From Brenneria rubrifaciens (GTDB taxonomy: Bacteria; Pseudomonadota; Gammaproteobacteria; Enterobacterales; Enterobacteriaceae): a stretch of DNA of 64,000 nucleotides. The stretch's first letter is position 1; each line of letters starts with the position of its first letter. The translations under genes were made by a program, and so were the position numbers. The stretch spans positions 2,728,001 through 2,792,000 of the forward strand of contig NZ_CP034035.1 of NCBI RefSeq assembly GCF_005484945.1. The letters are read 5' to 3'. The notes under the pieces are model-generated. The model did no database searches. It saw nothing but the letters and a program-made list of their open reading frames with translations, and was not told the origin of the DNA. Positions 12,330 to 21,293 of this stretch are shown piece after piece.

Positions 12330-12345
12330 TTAGAATCAGATCACA
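12330..12345 (+). promoter_or_regulatory. Probable class II CRP site for cyaR
   Basis: The 16-bp sequence TTAGAATCAGATCACA has one good CRP half-site (TCACA) and one degenerate half. Its centre is 41.5 bp upstream of the predicted cyaR +1 (G12379), the canonical class II CRP position. A -10 hexamer TAGTAT lies at 12367-12372. CyaR is CRP-activated in E. coli, so the geometry supports the call. Confidence 0.7.
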
Positions 12346-12378
12346 CCAATGGGTAAACCTTTTGGTTAGTATAAACCT

Positions 12379-12470
12379 GCTGAGAAAATCTAGAATGAAA
12401 AATAAGCGTAGTGACACTACTAGGAACCACCTCCTTAGCCAGCTCAATCTCCCTTGAGCTGGCTTTTTCT
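12379..12470 (+). ncRNA. cyaR: CyaR small regulatory RNA
   Basis: Hfq-dependent sRNA located just downstream of trhP (yegQ), as in E. coli. The conserved seed block AGGAACCACCTCCTTAGCC (12422-12440), which pairs with Shine-Dalgarno regions of targets such as ompX, is present essentially unchanged. It is followed by AATCTCCCTT inside a terminator hairpin (GCCAGCTCAA / TTGAGCTGGC) and a T-rich run. The 5' end is placed at G12379 from the -10 element and from the start of the E. coli RNA (GCTGAAAAA-like). In E. coli it is made under high cAMP-CRP and represses ompX, luxS, nadE and others. Confidence 0.9.
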
Positions 12471-12635
12471 TTCCCGCTCTCTTGTCGTTTGTCACCGCAA
12501 TATCATGGTCTTAAGTGTACACGGCGGTTCTCAATTCACCGATTCTTCTGATACCTATGGTGGTATTTCCTGACTATGATTATCAAGGTTTTAACCCGCC
12601 GTCTTTCATCTGAATGCCCTGATAGGGAGAGTGCT

Positions 12636-13535
12636 ATGGATAAACGCCCGATGACTTTGCTGATACTGAACGGAAAAAGCGCTGGTAATGAGGAACTTCG
12701 CGAGGCGATAGGGGCGCTTCGTCAGGAAGGCTATCATCTTGATGTGCGCGTAACCTGGGAATTTGGCGATGCGCAACGCTATGTCAACGAGGCGATTCAA
12801 CTGAAAGCCGACAACGTGATTGCCGCCGGTGGCGATGGCACCGTCAATGAAGTGGCAGCAGCGCTTGCCAAACTGTCTGAAAAGCATCGGCCTTGTCTGG
12901 GTATTGTTCCTTTGGGAACCGCCAATGATTTCGCGGCCAGTTGCCAAATCCCGGCTGAACCGCGCCACGCCCTGACGCTGGCCATCAAAGGCCGGCCGGC
13001 GGCGATAGATATGGCGAAAGTGAATGATGAACACTATTTCATCAACATGGCGACGGGCGGGTTCTCCACACGGATCACGGCAGAAACGCCAACCAGGATG
13101 AAATCGGCTTTAGGCGGCGCCTCTTATGTGCTTCATGCGCTGTTTCGTATGGATATGCTGCAATCCGAACGCTGCGAAATCCGCGGGCCGGATTTTAGCT
13201 GGTCTGGCGATACGCTGGTCATTGCCGTGGGGAATGGGCGTCAGGCGGGCGGGGGGCAGCAGCTTTGCCCGGAGGCGCTGATCAACGACGGATTTCTGGA
13301 GCTCAGCGTGCTTTCCGCGCAGGAACTGCTGCCCAATATGCTCCAGGCTTGGTTCACCGGCAGCGAAAACCAGAACATGATTTCCGCTACGTTGCCCTGG
13401 CTGGAAATCACCGCGCCAGACGAAATGACTTTCAATCTGGACGGTGAACCGATCAAAGCGAAACGTTTTCTTATCGAGGTACTGCCAGCCGCTATCCAGT
13501 GTCGCCTGCCGCCGCAGTGCGCGTTGCTGGGATAG
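12636..13535 (+). CDS. yegS: Lipid kinase YegS
   Basis: 299-aa diacylglycerol-kinase-catalytic-domain protein. E. coli YegS is also 299 aa and phosphorylates phosphatidylglycerol in vitro. The ATG at 12636 has an AGGGAGA site 5 nt upstream and gives the expected length; the open frame continues 20 codons upstream without family similarity. The nucleotide-binding signature [15 protein letters not shown] and the GTANDFA motif ([11 protein letters not shown]) are intact, as is the C-terminal [17 protein letters not shown] region. It is monocistronic between cyaR and the convergent psiE. Confidence 0.92.
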   Translation: MDKRPMTLLILNGKSAGNEELREAIGALRQEGYHLDVRVTWEFGDAQRYVNEAIQLKADNVIAAGGDGTVNEVAAALAKLSEKHRPCLGIVPLGTANDFAASCQIPAEPRHALTLAIKGRPAAIDMAKVNDEHYFINMATGGFSTRITAETPTRMKSALGGASYVLHALFRMDMLQSERCEIRGPDFSWSGDTLVIAVGNGRQAGGGQQLCPEALINDGFLELSVLSAQELLPNMLQAWFTGSENQNMISATLPWLEITAPDEMTFNLDGEPIKAKRFLIEVLPAAIQCRLPPQCALLG

Positions 13536-13546
13536 GGGCGCCATGA

Positions 13547-13963
13547 TTATTCGCGTTTCAGTTGGTTAGTGTTGGCCAGATAGAGTGTCACGACCAGCAG
13601 CAAAATCGCCGCCGCGTACACCAGCGTATCCAATGGGCTTTTGTGATCGACAATGATAAACCGGATAATCGCGGTGATGCCAATGTAGACAAAATAACGC
13701 AGTGGAAAATGATAGCCCGACTGAAAATACTTGACGATCAGCGCAATAAACTCAAAGTAGAGAAAATAGATCACAATCCCTTCTATCAACTGATAGGAGG
13801 ACTCTTTTTCGTTAGTCGTCGTCAACAAAACTTTTGCCAGATGCACCGTCTCCTTCACCAAAAAAATAACCAATATCGTCGCCAACACCAGCAACCCAAT
13901 ATTTAATATCGTCTGAAGCACATTAGCGGCCAGAGTACTGCGAGCCGAACCTGCCATATCCAT
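13547..13963 (-). CDS. psiE: Phosphate-starvation-inducible protein PsiE
   Basis: 138-aa inner-membrane protein with about four hydrophobic helices (near residues 16-40, 62-82, 88-106 and 111-132). It matches PsiE in length and in the segments [24 protein letters not shown] and [16 protein letters not shown], each of which is typical of the family. The biochemical function is unknown; in E. coli it is induced by phosphate starvation and controlled by PhoB and cAMP-CRP. It is transcribed toward yegS and ends 12 nt from the yegS stop. I did not find a clear Pho box upstream. Confidence 0.85.
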   Translation of the reverse strand: MDMAGSARSTLAANVLQTILNIGLLVLATILVIFLVKETVHLAKVLLTTTNEKESSYQLIEGIVIYFLYFEFIALIVKYFQSGYHFPLRYFVYIGITAIIRFIIVDHKSPLDTLVYAAAILLLVVTLYLANTNQLKRE

Positions 13964-14177
13964 TCCCTCACGTCGTATTACTCACTTATCAAAAGCAAGT
14001 TGTTGTTATCATCTTGCTTATCTGGCCAGGCCATCCTTCCGAAATACCCACGAGAGGACGGCCCGATGGCACCCATAGATCGGCCAACCTGCTTGTACCG
14101 GGAAAAATTACCGAGCGCGGTTCGCAATGTCCACGCGTTTTATTCCTTAATTTAATTGAATTAGTGCCTACCCATCC

Positions 14178-14282
14178 TACTTCAAGTTGCATGCAAGCTG
14201 GCTTTCCTCGCTCACCCCGGTCGCTTTCTCATGTAAGCCCCTGGGGATTCGCTGTGTCGCCGCCCTCCTGCAACCCGAAGTA
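14178..14282. repeat. ~105-bp imperfect palindromic intergenic repeat
   Basis: Bounded by TACTTCAAGTTGCA (14178-14191) and its near-complement TGCAACCCGAAGTA (14269-14282, 12 of 14 matching), with a GC-rich core. I recognise this type as a dispersed non-coding repeat common between genes in Pectobacteriaceae and Serratia-like genomes. The remaining bases of the psiE-thiD gap (13964-14177) hold nothing I can identify apart from the psiE upstream region. Confidence 0.65.
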
Positions 14283-14313
14283 TTTTAGGTTTAGATACAT
14301 AACTGAATACCTT

Positions 14314-15117
14314 TCACCACCAACGATGAAAATGATGCACCGGCCCGATGCCCTGCCCAACCTCCAGCGAATCCGCCTGTTGCAACGCCTGTTGCAGATA
14401 CGCCTTGGCTTCGCGCACGGTTTCCGCCCAGGACGTGTGCCGAGGTCTCAGCGCGGCAAGGGCGGCAGAGAGCGTACACCCCGTACCATGCGTATGCCGG
14501 GTATTGATTCGCGGGGAAGCAAAACGCAAGGGGGATGCCTGCTGGCTGAACAGCCAGTCCGGGCTTTCCTCTTCACTCAGGTGCCCTCCCTTCATCAGTA
14601 CCGCCTGACACCCCATCGCCAGCAATGCCTCACCCTGTTCGCACATCGCCTGCTCGCTTGTGGCTGGCGGGCAATCGAGCAGCGCGGCCGCTTCCGGCAA
14701 GTTCGGCGTAATCAGCGAGACCACCGGTAACAGTAAACGCCGCAGCGACGCCACGGCGTCAGGCGAAAGCAGCGGATCGCCGCTTTTTGCCAGCATGACC
14801 GTATCCAGCACCACGCAAGGCAACCGGTAATGGCGCAGACGTTCGGCGACGGCTTCGATAATATCCGCCTGCGCCAGCATCCCGATCTTGGCGCTATCAA
14901 TACGGACATCACTCAGCACTGAATCCAGTTGTGCCGCGACAAAGTCAGGCTCAATCCGGTACACCGACTGGACGCCGCGCGTATTCTGCGCCACCAGCGC
15001 GGTAATCACCGTCGTGCCGTAAGCCCCCAACGCGGAAAATGTTTTTAAATCGGCCTGAATGCCCGCCCCGCCGCTGGGATCGGTACCGGCGATCGTTAAC
15101 GCGTTAATCCGCTTCAT
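14314..15117 (-). CDS. thiD: Bifunctional hydroxymethylpyrimidine/phosphomethylpyrimidine kinase ThiD
   Basis: 267-aa ribokinase-fold kinase that phosphorylates HMP and HMP-P in thiamine biosynthesis and salvage. The start MKRINALTIAGTDPSGGAG at 15117 is the standard ThiD N-terminus and is preceded by a GGGGGC stretch; the frame continues 16 codons upstream without similarity. The catalytic glycine-rich C-terminal motif NTRHTHGTGCTLSAALAAL and MKGGHL are visible. A TPP riboswitch precedes the gene by about 130 nt, so expression should fall when thiamine pyrophosphate is plentiful. No thiM gene lies between riboswitch and thiD. Confidence 0.93.
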   Translation of the reverse strand: MKRINALTIAGTDPSGGAGIQADLKTFSALGAYGTTVITALVAQNTRGVQSVYRIEPDFVAAQLDSVLSDVRIDSAKIGMLAQADIIEAVAERLRHYRLPCVVLDTVMLAKSGDPLLSPDAVASLRRLLLPVVSLITPNLPEAAALLDCPPATSEQAMCEQGEALLAMGCQAVLMKGGHLSEEESPDWLFSQQASPLRFASPRINTRHTHGTGCTLSAALAALRPRHTSWAETVREAKAYLQQALQQADSLEVGQGIGPVHHFHRWW

Positions 15118-15247
15118 GCCGCCCCCGGCGCGCAGGCAGCGCATGTAAGGAATCAGAGAGGCCACCCCACAGGCGGCGGGTAAAAGAGACAGGTCGAGTG
15201 TTCATTATTCTCCCAACCGGCGTTCAAGAAGGCGGTAACCGGCTGGC

Positions 15248-15338
15248 ATACCGTGACTTCCCTCCGCTGGCATTATCCAGTTCAGGTAATACGGGTATTT
15301 CTCAGCCCTGCGCCACCGCAAAGGCACCCCGAGTCATT
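15248..15338 (-). promoter_or_regulatory. TPP riboswitch (THI element) controlling thiD
   Basis: On the minus strand the conserved THI-box elements appear in order: ACTCGGGGTGCC, then GGCTGAGAAATACCCGT, then ACCTGAACTGGATAATGCC, then AGCGGAGGGAAGTCACGG. Together these form the two TPP-binding arms. It sits in the leader of thiD and would shut off expression when TPP is bound, probably by masking translation or by termination in the ~130 nt before the gene. Confidence 0.95.
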
Positions 15339-15348
15339 GACGAATAAT

Positions 15349-15687
15349 TGTAAAACCGATGTGGAACCGCGTTCAACGCGGCTCAACAGGCAAAAGGGTA
15401 TATAAGCGCATAAAGAACAGCAATAGCTATTCTTTCATTGCCGCTTTCATCTCCCCGTTTCCCTCATGGCGACAGAAGGTTATGTCCGCTTTTCCCCACG
15501 GGTTTGGCAATCCGTTAGGCGAATACTTATTTCCTACTCATCTTTTTCCGAGTTTCAGGGACATTGGCCGTATCTTGAGATCTATTGGCTATAGTTTATT
15601 GGCGGAGCGCGAGTCTTCGGCTCTGTCCATCACGTTGGCGAAACATGCCCTAATTCAGTGGATGGGACTTTTTAGTACCTTGTTTTC
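15349..15687. other. Non-coding stretch, no gene recognised
   Basis: About 340 bp between the thiD riboswitch promoter region and sad. Open frames here have no recognisable family features and no convincing ribosome binding sites. Promoters for the divergent thiD and sad transcripts are expected within it, but I could not place them confidently. Confidence 0.5.
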
Positions 15688-15699
15688 AGGAGGTTTGTA

Positions 15700-17091
15700 G
15701 TGGGATATGCAACAACCAACCCGTATACCGGCGAAACGATCAAAACGTTCCCTGACGCCACAGACGCGTTCGTCGCTGACGCCATCACGAAAGCCCATAA
15801 CGCCTTTCTTGACTGGAAAAATGCCGCCTTCTCGACACGCGGCGCGATATTGCAAAAAGCCGCCGATCTGTTGCGCCGGCATAAAGAAGAACTCGCACGC
15901 TTGCTGACGCTGGAAATGGGGAAACTGATTGGCGAAGCGCGCGCGGAAGTCGAACTGTCCGCACAAATCTTCGAGTACTATGTTCACCATGCAGAGCGCC
16001 TGCTGGCGCCTGAAACGCTTCCGGTCGCCAACCCGGAAGAAGCGACGGCGCAACTCGTTCATGAACCATTAGGCGTGCTGTTGGCCATTGAACCCTGGAA
16101 CTTCCCGTATTATCAGATCGCCCGCATTGTTGCGCCGCAGCTTTCCGCGGGTAACGCCATTCTCCTGAAACACGCCTCTAACGTACCGCAAAGCTCCGCC
16201 CGTTTCGAACAACTGATGAAAGACGCCGGCCTGCCGGACGGCGCATTCATCAATCTGTACGCCACGCGTCAACATATTGACTTGATTCTGAACGATCCCC
16301 GGATTCAGGGCGTAGCATTAACCGGCTCAGAAGACGCCGGGGCGCGGGTGGCTCAACAGGCGGCTAAAGTTCTGAAGAAATCGACGCTGGAATTAGGCGG
16401 CACCGATGCGTTTATCGTGCTGGCCGACGCCGATGTGAAGAAAGCGGCTAAATGGGCGGTGTTTGGCCGCCACTGGAACGGCGGCCAGGTGTGTGTGTCT
16501 TCCAAACGCATGATCATCGTTGACGCGGTATACGACGAATTTCTGGATCACTATGCCCAGGGTGTCGCGGCGCTGCGCACCGGCGATCCGTTTGATGAAA
16601 ACACCACGCTCGCCCCGCTCGCTTCACCTAAAGCGGTGGAAGAAGTGAAACAAAAAATCCAGTTGGCGGTTTCGCACGGCGCGAACGCGCTGGAGGTCGG
16701 GCCTGCGGTGCCGAAACAGGGCGCTTTCGTTCAGCCGACGATCCTGACGGACATAACGCCGGATAATCCCGCCTACTACCTGGAATTTTTCGGCCCGGTT
16801 TCCATGCTATTTCGCGCCAAAGATGAAGATGATGCGGTCAACATCGCCAATGACTCACCCTTTGGCCTCGGCGCTTCCATCTTCACGCGCGACACGGCAC
16901 ACGGTGCGGAAGTGGCGAAGCGAGTTTCCGCGGGCATGCTGTTCATCAACCACCCGACGCGAGTGAAAGCCGATCTGCCCTTCGGCGGCGTTCGGCGTTC
17001 GGGCTACGGACGAGAACTAACCGGACTGGGTATCAAAGAGTTTGTGAATCACAAATTGATTTCTATTGTCGATATCGATGCTGAATTTTAA
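15700..17091 (+). CDS. sad: NAD(P)-dependent succinate-semialdehyde dehydrogenase (Sad/YneI-like)
   Basis: 463-aa aldehyde dehydrogenase; E. coli Sad (YneI) is 462 aa. It oxidises succinate semialdehyde to succinate in the GABA shunt. The GTG start at 15700 has an AGGAGG site 7 nt upstream. Visible motifs are the general-base region STLELGGTDAFIVL, catalytic Cys265 in GGQVCVSSKRM, and the cofactor region VALTGSEDAGARVAQ. The C-terminal FGGVRRSGYGRELTGLGIKEF is typical. A flavin reductase gene follows 11 nt later, likely in the same transcript. Related aldehydes cannot be excluded as substrates. Confidence 0.85.
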   Translation: MGYATTNPYTGETIKTFPDATDAFVADAITKAHNAFLDWKNAAFSTRGAILQKAADLLRRHKEELARLLTLEMGKLIGEARAEVELSAQIFEYYVHHAERLLAPETLPVANPEEATAQLVHEPLGVLLAIEPWNFPYYQIARIVAPQLSAGNAILLKHASNVPQSSARFEQLMKDAGLPDGAFINLYATRQHIDLILNDPRIQGVALTGSEDAGARVAQQAAKVLKKSTLELGGTDAFIVLADADVKKAAKWAVFGRHWNGGQVCVSSKRMIIVDAVYDEFLDHYAQGVAALRTGDPFDENTTLAPLASPKAVEEVKQKIQLAVSHGANALEVGPAVPKQGAFVQPTILTDITPDNPAYYLEFFGPVSMLFRAKDEDDAVNIANDSPFGLGASIFTRDTAHGAEVAKRVSAGMLFINHPTRVKADLPFGGVRRSGYGRELTGLGIKEFVNHKLISIVDIDAEF

Positions 17092-17102
17092 GGGACAACG
17101 CG

Positions 17103-17648
17103 ATGAGTACGATTAAACTGTTAGGTATCGCAGGCAGCCTGCGCCAAACCTCTACCAACCGCGGGTTACTGCGCGCCGCCCAATCCGTTCTTCCGGCGGG
17201 CGTCTCGCTGGAAATCGCCGATCTGCGGGATGTGCCTTTTTATAACGCCGACCTTACCGACCTGCCCGAATCCGTACAGCGTATCGCCCGCCAGGCGCAG
17301 CACGCGGACGGTTTCGTTTTCGCCTGTACGGAATATAACTACTCCGTGGCCCCGGCGCTCAAAAACATTCTCGACTGGCTTTCGCGTCTTCCCGATACCG
17401 ACGTCATGACCGACAAGCCTGCCGCTTTGATGGGTGCCGGTGGCGGAATGGGCACCTCCCGCGCGCAATACCATCTGCGTCAAACCTGCGTTTTCCTGAA
17501 CATTCATCCGCTGAATAAGCCGGAAGTATTTTCAAATGCCTTTGCCGGTAGCTTTGATGAGCAAGGTAATCTGCAAGACGAGAAAATCGTGACGTTGATT
17601 ACCGGACAAATGAAGGCGCTCGCCGAGGTTATCGCCCGGAAGAAATAA
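17103..17648 (+). CDS. NADPH-dependent FMN reductase-family flavoprotein (ChrR/YieF-like)
   Basis: 181-aa flavodoxin-like fold reductase. The FMN-phosphate loop is GIAGSLRQTSTNRGLL near the N-terminus, and the second flavin contact is FACTEYNYSVAPALKNILDW. Proteins of this family reduce quinones, chromate, azo dyes or free FMN with NAD(P)H in the cytoplasm. It lies 11 nt downstream of the succinate-semialdehyde dehydrogenase and is probably co-transcribed. The physiological substrate cannot be read from sequence. A weak hairpin followed by T residues after the stop (about 17667-17710) may end the transcript. Confidence 0.82.
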   Translation: MSTIKLLGIAGSLRQTSTNRGLLRAAQSVLPAGVSLEIADLRDVPFYNADLTDLPESVQRIARQAQHADGFVFACTEYNYSVAPALKNILDWLSRLPDTDVMTDKPAALMGAGGGMGTSRAQYHLRQTCVFLNIHPLNKPEVFSNAFAGSFDEQGNLQDEKIVTLITGQMKALAEVIARKK

Positions 17649-17896
17649 CTCCGCCCCCACCACGCATGCCGTCTGTCTGCCCCATTCCGGCTGAAAGACG
17701 GTATTTTTCCTGCTGTCAGGTCATCTCAAATGCGGATCATCCTGCACGGATAACCCACGCCTGAACGTTCGCACCTTGCCGTCACGTTTTCCCCCTTGCA
17801 AGACCCGCTCGTCAAATTACCAGCCATGACATGGCGAGGAACAACAAAATACCTTGACTTCATCATCACAGCATGCTCTTTTTGAACCAATCTAGA

Positions 17897-17912
17897 ATTG
17901 GAACGAACCAAT
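17897..17912. promoter_or_regulatory. Palindromic operator candidate at the GntR-family gene
   Basis: Inverted repeat ATTGG-AACGAA-CCAAT just upstream of the regulator gene, with a similar half (GAACCAA) at 17884-17890. FadR-subfamily GntR proteins bind short palindromes of this style, so autoregulation is likely. The site overlaps the upstream ATG (17911), which favours the downstream ATG at 17938 as the true start. Confidence 0.5.
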
Positions 17913-17937
17913 GATTAAAACCTCAGAGAGAAACAAC

Positions 17938-18654
17938 ATGGAGAATTCAAATTATGCGCTGGAGCGGTTGCGGGAACTGCTGCGCGTGAGCGCCATCGAG
18001 CCGAATGGAAAACTCCCGACGGAGCGTGCGCTTTCGGAGATCTGGGGCGTAGGCAGGCGGGAAGTCCGCCGTGCGCTGGAGGTTGTCGAAGCGGAGGGTC
18101 TGATCTGGCGCAAGCAGGGAGCCGGCACATTTCTCGGGCAAAAACCGGACAGTTGGAGCGCTCATGCAGCCAATCTGGTGGAAGAAACCAATTTCATGGA
18201 GATCATGGAAGTGAGGCTTCGTATCGAGCCGCAACTGGCGCAACTGGCGGCACTGCGCGCCAAGCCGGGAGACATCGAACGCATGCGTGCGCTCAGGGAC
18301 AAGATCTACGAGCGTACCGACGCGGACTGGCGCGAGCTCTGGGATGGTTCGCTCCATCGTCTGATTGCGCAAAGCGCCGGCAACCAGCTCTTTCTTTCGC
18401 TGTTTGACGTCGTCAACCGCGTTCGACAAGACCCGGCATGGCAGGCCATGCGCGAACGCGCGCGCAGACAGAACGCGTCGCCCACGGCTTCGCATGCCCA
18501 ACATACCGAAATCATAGAAGCTATCGCCGCGCGCGACCCGGTAAGGGCGGGCGAGGCGATGCGTCAGCACCTGCTGACACTGGAGGAGCGATTAATACGT
18601 CAGACGTCCCTGGGTGACTTCGTGCCGTCATCAAGGGGAGACGTATCGCGCTGA
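17938..18654 (+). CDS. GntR-family transcriptional regulator, FadR/FCD subfamily
   Basis: About 238 aa. The N-terminal winged-helix (residues about 5-70) includes the GntR signature LPTERALSEIWGVGRREVRRALEVVEAEGLIWRKQGAGTFL, broken here only for description. The C-terminal helical FCD ligand domain (about 85-230) carries FCD-type histidines (SLHRLIAQSAGNQLF and QHTEIIEAIAARDP). The start at 17938 has a GAGAG site; an upstream in-frame ATG at 17911 lies inside the operator palindrome. It sits directly before the peptide ABC transporter and gamma-glutamyltransferase genes and is likely their local regulator, responding to an acidic small molecule. That role is inferred from context. Confidence 0.85.
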   Translation: MENSNYALERLRELLRVSAIEPNGKLPTERALSEIWGVGRREVRRALEVVEAEGLIWRKQGAGTFLGQKPDSWSAHAANLVEETNFMEIMEVRLRIEPQLAQLAALRAKPGDIERMRALRDKIYERTDADWRELWDGSLHRLIAQSAGNQLFLSLFDVVNRVRQDPAWQAMRERARRQNASPTASHAQHTEIIEAIAARDPVRAGEAMRQHLLTLEERLIRQTSLGDFVPSSRGDVSR

Positions 18655-18735
18655 TGTTCAGGCAGGCCCGGCCTGTCTGCAATTAAGCCAAGAGCCGGAA
18701 AATCGGCCAGCAACACCTGACCAGAGGAAAACAAC

Positions 18736-20247
18736 ATGAATAAACTGACTAAAATAACCGGGCTCTTGCTGGCCGGGATCATGACAATATCTCCTGCTCT
18801 TGCGGCGGAATTGCGCATTGGCCTACAGGACGACGCGGACGTATTGGACCCCGCGCAGTCCCGTACTTTCGTGGGCCGAATCGTTTACACCAGCCTGTGC
18901 GACAAGCTGGTTGATGTCGATAACACCCTTTCAATTATTCCCCAGCTTGCCACCAAATGGGAATGGGGCGCCGATGGCGGCACGCTGACCATGGACTTGC
19001 GCGAAGGCGTGGTATTCCATGACGGAACGCCTTTCAACGCCGAAGCCGCCGTCTATAATATCCAACGTTACCAGACCATGCCGGAATCGCGCCGCAAGAG
19101 CGAACTGGCCTCCATCGCCAGCGTTGAAGCGACAGGCGAACACCAGATCAAATTTACGCTCAAGCGCCCGGACGCCAGCCTTCTGGCCCAGTTGTCCGAC
19201 CGCGCCGGTATGATGATTTCGCCCAAAGCCGGCAAAGCAATGGGCGCCAACTTCGGCGCCAACCCGGTTTGTTCAGGCGCCTTCAAATTCGTTCAGCGCA
19301 TTCAGCAGGATCGTATCGTGCTGGAGAAGTTCGCCGACTACTGGAATGCCGACAATATTTTTATCGACAAGGTCACATTCCTTCCCATTCCAGATACCAC
19401 CGTTCGCCTTGCCAACCTGCAATCCGGTGAGCTCGATCTCATCGAGCGCATTTCCGCATCCGACACCGCCGCCGTCCAGCAAGACGCCAATCTGGTTTAC
19501 GGCAAAGTCATCGGACCGGGCTACATGGCGCTGTACGTCAACATCGGCAACGGTCCGAAAGCGGATAACCCCTTCGGCAAGGACAAGCGTCTGCGTCAGG
19601 CTTTCTCGCTCTCCATCGACCGTGAAGCCATCAATCAGGTGGTGTTCGAGGGAACGGCATTGGCGGGTAACCAGCCGTGGCCTTCAAGCAGTCCGTGGTA
19701 CAACAAGAACCTACCGCTCCCGGCACGGGACGTGAAAGAAGCCAGGGCATTAATGAAGGAAGCCGGTTTTGAAAAATACGATATCGAGCTTCAGCACGCC
19801 AACAACACTACGCAAACGCAGATGATGCAGGTTGTTCAGTCGATGGCTGCCGAAGCCGGCTTCAACGTCAAACTGAAGGCTACCGAGTTCGCCACCCTGC
19901 TTGCCGAGCAGACCGCGGGTAATTACGTGCTGTCGCGCTCCGACTGGTCCGGCCGCCCTGATCCAGACGGCAACATCCATCAGTTCGTCACCTGCAAGGG
20001 CGGCATCAACGACGCCAAATATTGCAACCCGGAAGTTGACAAGCTGCTGAACGAGGCTCGGGCATCGACAGACAATGCGGTGCGCAAAGCGAAATACGAT
20101 GCGGCGACCGCCATTCTGAATGACGATCTGCCGCTCATCTATCTCGGTCATCAGGCCTATCTGTATGCCTACGCCAAAACCATCTCCGGCTTCGCGCCGT
20201 CGGCTGACGGCATGATCCGTCTGACGGGCGTCAAGAACGGCGACTAA
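18736..20247 (+). CDS. Periplasmic peptide/nickel-type ABC transporter substrate-binding protein
   Basis: 503-aa SBP_bac_5 (cluster C) binding protein with a signal peptide (MNKLTKITGLLLAGIMTISP, cleavage after ALA near residue 24). Family landmarks are the N-terminal RIGLQDDADVLDPAQ, LREGVVFHDGTPFNAEAAVYNIQRY and the C-terminal DDLPLIYLGHQAYLYAYAKTISGF. It heads a transport cassette with two permeases and a fused ATPase, plus a gamma-glutamyltransferase-like enzyme. The ligand may therefore be a gamma-glutamyl peptide, glutathione or a similar compound; this is inference, as cluster C proteins bind many peptides. Confidence 0.88.
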   Translation: MNKLTKITGLLLAGIMTISPALAAELRIGLQDDADVLDPAQSRTFVGRIVYTSLCDKLVDVDNTLSIIPQLATKWEWGADGGTLTMDLREGVVFHDGTPFNAEAAVYNIQRYQTMPESRRKSELASIASVEATGEHQIKFTLKRPDASLLAQLSDRAGMMISPKAGKAMGANFGANPVCSGAFKFVQRIQQDRIVLEKFADYWNADNIFIDKVTFLPIPDTTVRLANLQSGELDLIERISASDTAAVQQDANLVYGKVIGPGYMALYVNIGNGPKADNPFGKDKRLRQAFSLSIDREAINQVVFEGTALAGNQPWPSSSPWYNKNLPLPARDVKEARALMKEAGFEKYDIELQHANNTTQTQMMQVVQSMAAEAGFNVKLKATEFATLLAEQTAGNYVLSRSDWSGRPDPDGNIHQFVTCKGGINDAKYCNPEVDKLLNEARASTDNAVRKAKYDAATAILNDDLPLIYLGHQAYLYAYAKTISGFAPSADGMIRLTGVKNGD

Positions 20248-20345
20248 GCCGGCTTTGTCAACGGCCTGGATGACGCCTGGGATGACGTAGTATTCCGCAT
20301 CCCGGGCTATCCGGGCGGCGCATGGTCTGTAAAGGAGTTGTACTG

Positions 20346-21293
20346 ATGCACATCTATATCGGCAAACGGCTGCTGGTAGCGATACCGACGCTGTTGATCA
20401 TATCCATTTTCGTCTTCTCACTGCAAAATCTCCTGCCGGGCGATCCGATACTCGCGATGGCCGGAGAAGAACGCGATCCGGCGGTGATCGAATTATTACG
20501 CGAGAAGTACCGGATGAACGATCCCATCGTTTATCAATATTTCTATTGGCTCGGCGCCGTTCTCCAGGGGGATTTCGGCGTTTCGCTGCGCACCAATCAG
20601 CCGGTATTGGAACTGATTGGCGAAAAACTGCCGGTCACCCTCCAGCTTGCGGTAATGTCGATGTTCTTCGCGCTGATTATCGGCGTGCCGATCGGTATTC
20701 TGGCGGCGGTAAAGCAAAACACGACGCTTGATTATCTCGCCAATGTCGTGGCCCTTTCCGGCCTGTCCATTCCTAATTTCTGGCTCGGCATCATGTTGAT
20801 CCTGCTGATTTCCGTGCAACTGGGGTGGTTGCCCGCATCGGGTTACGAATCGTTGTTCGTCGATCCGCTGCGCTCGCTGCAAACCACCCTTATGCCCGCC
20901 TTTGTGCTCGGCACGTCGCTGGCGGCGACGCTGATGCGGCATACCCGTTCGGCCATGCTCTCCGTCATGAAGTCGGATTATATCCGCACCGCGCGCGCCA
21001 AAGGGCTCTCCAACCGCGATGTGGTGCTCAGCCACGCCTTCCGCAATGCGCTTTCACCCGTCATCACGCTGACGGCGCTGCTGTTTGGCGAGTTGCTTGC
21101 CGGTGCGGTATTGACCGAGCAAATCTTCACCATTCCCGGTTTCGGCAAACTGATCGTCGATGCGGTGTTCAACCGCGACTATGCGGTGGTTCAGGGCGTA
21201 GTGCTCTGCACCGCGGTGGGGTTCATTGTCATGAATCTGCTGGCCGATGTGCTGGCCGTGTTGCTCAACCCGCGTATGAGGAGCGCCCTATGA
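20346..21293 (+). CDS. ABC transporter permease, DppB/GsiC type
   Basis: 315-aa inner-membrane permease with six predicted helices. It begins MHIYIGKRLLVAIPTLLIIS, the usual DppB-type start, preceded by AAGGAG at 20331-20336; a longer open frame upstream is unlikely. The EAA cytoplasmic loop that contacts the ATPase is visible as SDYIRTARAKGLSNRDVVLSHAFRNALSPVI. Its stop overlaps the next permease start by 4 nt (ATGA), indicating coupled translation of the two halves of the membrane channel. Confidence 0.9.
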   Translation: MHIYIGKRLLVAIPTLLIISIFVFSLQNLLPGDPILAMAGEERDPAVIELLREKYRMNDPIVYQYFYWLGAVLQGDFGVSLRTNQPVLELIGEKLPVTLQLAVMSMFFALIIGVPIGILAAVKQNTTLDYLANVVALSGLSIPNFWLGIMLILLISVQLGWLPASGYESLFVDPLRSLQTTLMPAFVLGTSLAATLMRHTRSAMLSVMKSDYIRTARAKGLSNRDVVLSHAFRNALSPVITLTALLFGELLAGAVLTEQIFTIPGFGKLIVDAVFNRDYAVVQGVVLCTAVGFIVMNLLADVLAVLLNPRMRSAL

